Origin: a virus
Virus record (IMG/VR): IMGVR_UViG_3300010354_000785
Coordinates: 1 to 21,821 of that record
DNA: 21,821 nt
Reading direction: 5' to 3' (one strand)
The notes beneath the pieces are model-generated. The model was not told where the DNA came from, made no database searches, and saw nothing but the letters and a program-made list of their open reading frames with translations. The position numbers were made by a program, and so were the translations under genes. Shown piece by piece: positions 20,047 through 21,821 of this stretch (positions within the stretch are counted from its first letter, which is position 1; every line of letters starts with the position of its first letter).

Positions 20047-20673
20047 ATGGCATACGTCAATTCATTTGCCGATGATGTATTAGGCAGACCAACATCTCAA
20101 ACTGTAACCAGTGTTGGCACAGTCGCTACTCCATCGTCTGGAACCATTACCGCAACTCATAAAGCAGGTGGTGGTCTTGTTGGATATTCTACTTTTACTC
20201 TGACCAGCGTTTTACAAAACGTTGTCAACGGTACTGAGTATCAAGGTACTAAAATCTGGACTTTCCCTTCCGGGATTACTGCAAGAGTTTTGCAAGCGTA
20301 TATCAATATCGCGCAAAAAACCACAAGCGATCTTGCGACAACTTTGAACGCTAGTTCTACAGGCGCTATTGCTTTAGGTACTGCTACAGCCTCGAGTACA
20401 ACTTTAAGTAGCACGATGGCTAACTTGGTAGCTTCGACTGCATTTACATCGTCCGCAACGATTAACGTGGCTGGCACGGCTGTAGAAGGATATTTTGACT
20501 CTAACTTAGATGGTTCGGAAACATTGTTTTTGGATACTACTTCGTCGGATACGTCAATTTATCTGAATACGGCTTATGCGACTACTACCGATGTAGATGC
20601 GGATGCAACGCAAACGCTAACTGGCACTATTACGCTTACTTGGCTTCTCTGCAAAACGATTAGAGCCTTGTAA
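20047..20673 (+). CDS. Virion structural protein (208 aa)
   Basis: Thr/Ser/Ala-rich beta protein: MAYVNSFADDVLGRPTSQTV, then VNGTEYQGTKIWTFPSGITA, RVLQAYINIAQKTTSDLATT, VEGYFDSNLDGSETLFLDTT and the C-terminal DVDADATQTLTGTITLTWLL. Few charged residues. The ending (DVDADATxTLTGTIxLTW) recurs in phage minor head or tail proteins. It has one of the best Shine-Dalgarno sites here (GAGAGGA, 7-nt spacing), which predicts strong expression. Confidence 0.65.
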   Translation: MAYVNSFADDVLGRPTSQTVTSVGTVATPSSGTITATHKAGGGLVGYSTFTLTSVLQNVVNGTEYQGTKIWTFPSGITARVLQAYINIAQKTTSDLATTLNASSTGAIALGTATASSTTLSSTMANLVASTAFTSSATINVAGTAVEGYFDSNLDGSETLFLDTTSSDTSIYLNTAYATTTDVDADATQTLTGTITLTWLLCKTIRAL

Positions 20674-20675
20674 TT

Positions 20676-21821
20676 ATGGCTAACCCGGTGATTCGTTTCA
20701 CTGGGCTTAATAATCGACTAAGACCCAGTGAATTGCCAGTTAGGGATGGTCGAAAAGACTATGGCCGTCTATTCAAAGCTGTAAACGTACAGTTTGATAA
20801 TGACGGCCAAGCTTTATTGCCGTGCCAGAATCTTTCCCAAGTCTATGACGGGGATTGTCACTCTATCTTTGTCTGCAATTTCTGCACATTATTTGTAGAA
20901 AACGACAATCTTTATAAACTCGCTTCCCCTTCAAACGTTGAGCTATTAGCCGATATTGGCGCTACTCGTGTTTCTTATACTCAAGTTGGCGATACCATTT
21001 ACTTTTCCAACGGAATAATATCCGGTCGTTATGTAAAAGGCGATATTGTTGCTAAGGAATGGGGAGTCCCAACTCCAGACGCTCCTGATGTTGCGGCAAT
21101 TACTACAGGAGGCATGTTTGCCGGTGATTATCGAGTCGCTATTACCTGGATTGCTAATTGGGAATCTGGCGCAGGCAATAGTGTTAAGGTTACAGTGGCC
21201 GAGGGCGGAGGCATTAATCTTTCCAATTTTCCAATAGCACCAGATTACGTTACGCATTTTGCCGTTTGGTTGACTTCGGTCAATGGCAAGATATTATATT
21301 TTTATGACGAATATCCGATAGCTACTACATCCGTTAATTTGGTTAAATCCATTGGCGCTATACCTTTAGAGACTCAATTTGCTGAACCACCAGCCCCGGA
21401 AGCCGATGGCGTTTTATGTTATCACTACGGGCAAATCTATTATTCTGACGGGCCTTATCTTCGCTATACCCATATTGGCGCCAAAGGCCCAAATTACGGT
21501 CTGCAATTTCCTTTTAACTTCCTGCCTATTGATACTACAGATATACAGGTATTAATCAGTATGCCTAACGTTTTATATGTTGGCACTGATAAGGCCATCT
21601 ATCGCCTGATTAATATTAATGGCGATGGGCCACCAATACTTGAGCAAATGCTGGATTGTGCGGCTGTTAAAGGATCAGTAGTTTATGATCCTAATGGTAG
21701 TTCGGCCTATTTTATGTCGGATAGAGGAGTTTTATTAGTCACTGGCGACGGAATACAAGAGCTTACTTATAAAGATGTTGCCATGCCATTTTATTTAAGC
21801 GGTTCGTCAACAATTACTGAA
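20676..21821 (+). CDS. Tail-type virion protein, partial (at least 382 aa, C-terminus beyond window)
   Basis: Open from ATG 20676, 2 nt after the previous stop, to the window end (382 codons, no stop). N-terminus MANPVIRFTGLNNRLRPSEL with AVNVQFDNDGQALLPCQNLS and HSIFVCNFCTLFVENDNLYK, then repeated beta-propeller-like strands (TRVSYTQVGDTIYFSNGIIS; VLCYHYGQIYYSDGPYLRYT; SMPNVLYVGTDKAIYRLINI). The opening FxGLNNRxxPxxLP...NVxxDxxGxL matches a common podophage tail or stopper-type structural protein. The repeated YxxVGDxIYFSN / GQIYYSD strands suggest a propeller fold. Exact role in tail or injection is uncertain. Confidence 0.65.
   Translation, partial: MANPVIRFTGLNNRLRPSELPVRDGRKDYGRLFKAVNVQFDNDGQALLPCQNLSQVYDGDCHSIFVCNFCTLFVENDNLYKLASPSNVELLADIGATRVSYTQVGDTIYFSNGIISGRYVKGDIVAKEWGVPTPDAPDVAAITTGGMFAGDYRVAITWIANWESGAGNSVKVTVAEGGGINLSNFPIAPDYVTHFAVWLTSVNGKILYFYDEYPIATTSVNLVKSIGAIPLETQFAEPPAPEADGVLCYHYGQIYYSDGPYLRYTHIGAKGPNYGLQFPFNFLPIDTTDIQVLISMPNVLYVGTDKAIYRLININGDGPPILEQMLDCAAVKGSVVYDPNGSSAYFMSDRGVLLVTGDGIQELTYKDVAMPFYLSGSSTITE

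Noticed and set aside
1-21821. tRNA genes, integrase, attachment sites or insertion sequences
   Set aside because: Looked for on both strands; no tRNA-like cloverleaf, recombinase motif, terminal inverted repeats or duplicated att-like core was seen.

Overview
The window is the late (packaging, head, lysis and tail/adhesin) region of a tailed double-stranded DNA phage or prophage. It is AT-rich, most likely from a proteobacterial host; the host genus cannot be read from this sequence. The order is: small terminase, large terminase, portal, scaffold, N4-gp56-type major capsid protein, head-tail adaptor, then fibre and virion proteins. No tape-measure protein or sheath is visible, which fits a podovirus-like virion. 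No integrase, repressor, tRNA, CRISPR or IS element is visible, so lysogeny can be neither shown nor excluded.

Left edge (1-400): a leftward gene that runs off the window, with its own promoter and RBS. A control region carries two exact 15-bp repeats and a third partial copy. A rightward promoter (TTGACA plus extended -10) serves the next gene. Region 398-3558: a secreted modular polysaccharide lyase (lyase, FN3 and LamG-like domains), coupled to small genes of unknown function and an M15 peptidase endolysin. A strong intrinsic terminator ends this block at 3576-3601.

Region 3602-10851 is the packaging and head operon, tightly coupled by ATGA or TAATG overlaps. Several very small genes (49-60 aa) fill what would otherwise be gaps. 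A second terminator at 10826-10851 follows the capsid and its companion protein. Region 10856-12363 holds small unknown genes, the head-tail adaptor, and a candidate holin pair: an XhlA-like 65-aa protein and a 31-aa single-span peptide.

Region 12360-20673 is a run of beta-rich, presumably surface-exposed virion proteins: a 909-aa fibre/spike, a protein built from about 20 copies of a 23-24-residue repeat with no Lys or Arg in its first 455 residues, a duplicated-domain protein and an Ig-like protein. A small P-loop NTP-binding protein sits among them. The right edge is cut inside a tail-type virion protein (20676 onward). Short stem-loops with GNRA-type tetraloops precede three structural genes (9459, 15118, 20047) and are the main non-coding signal of the window.
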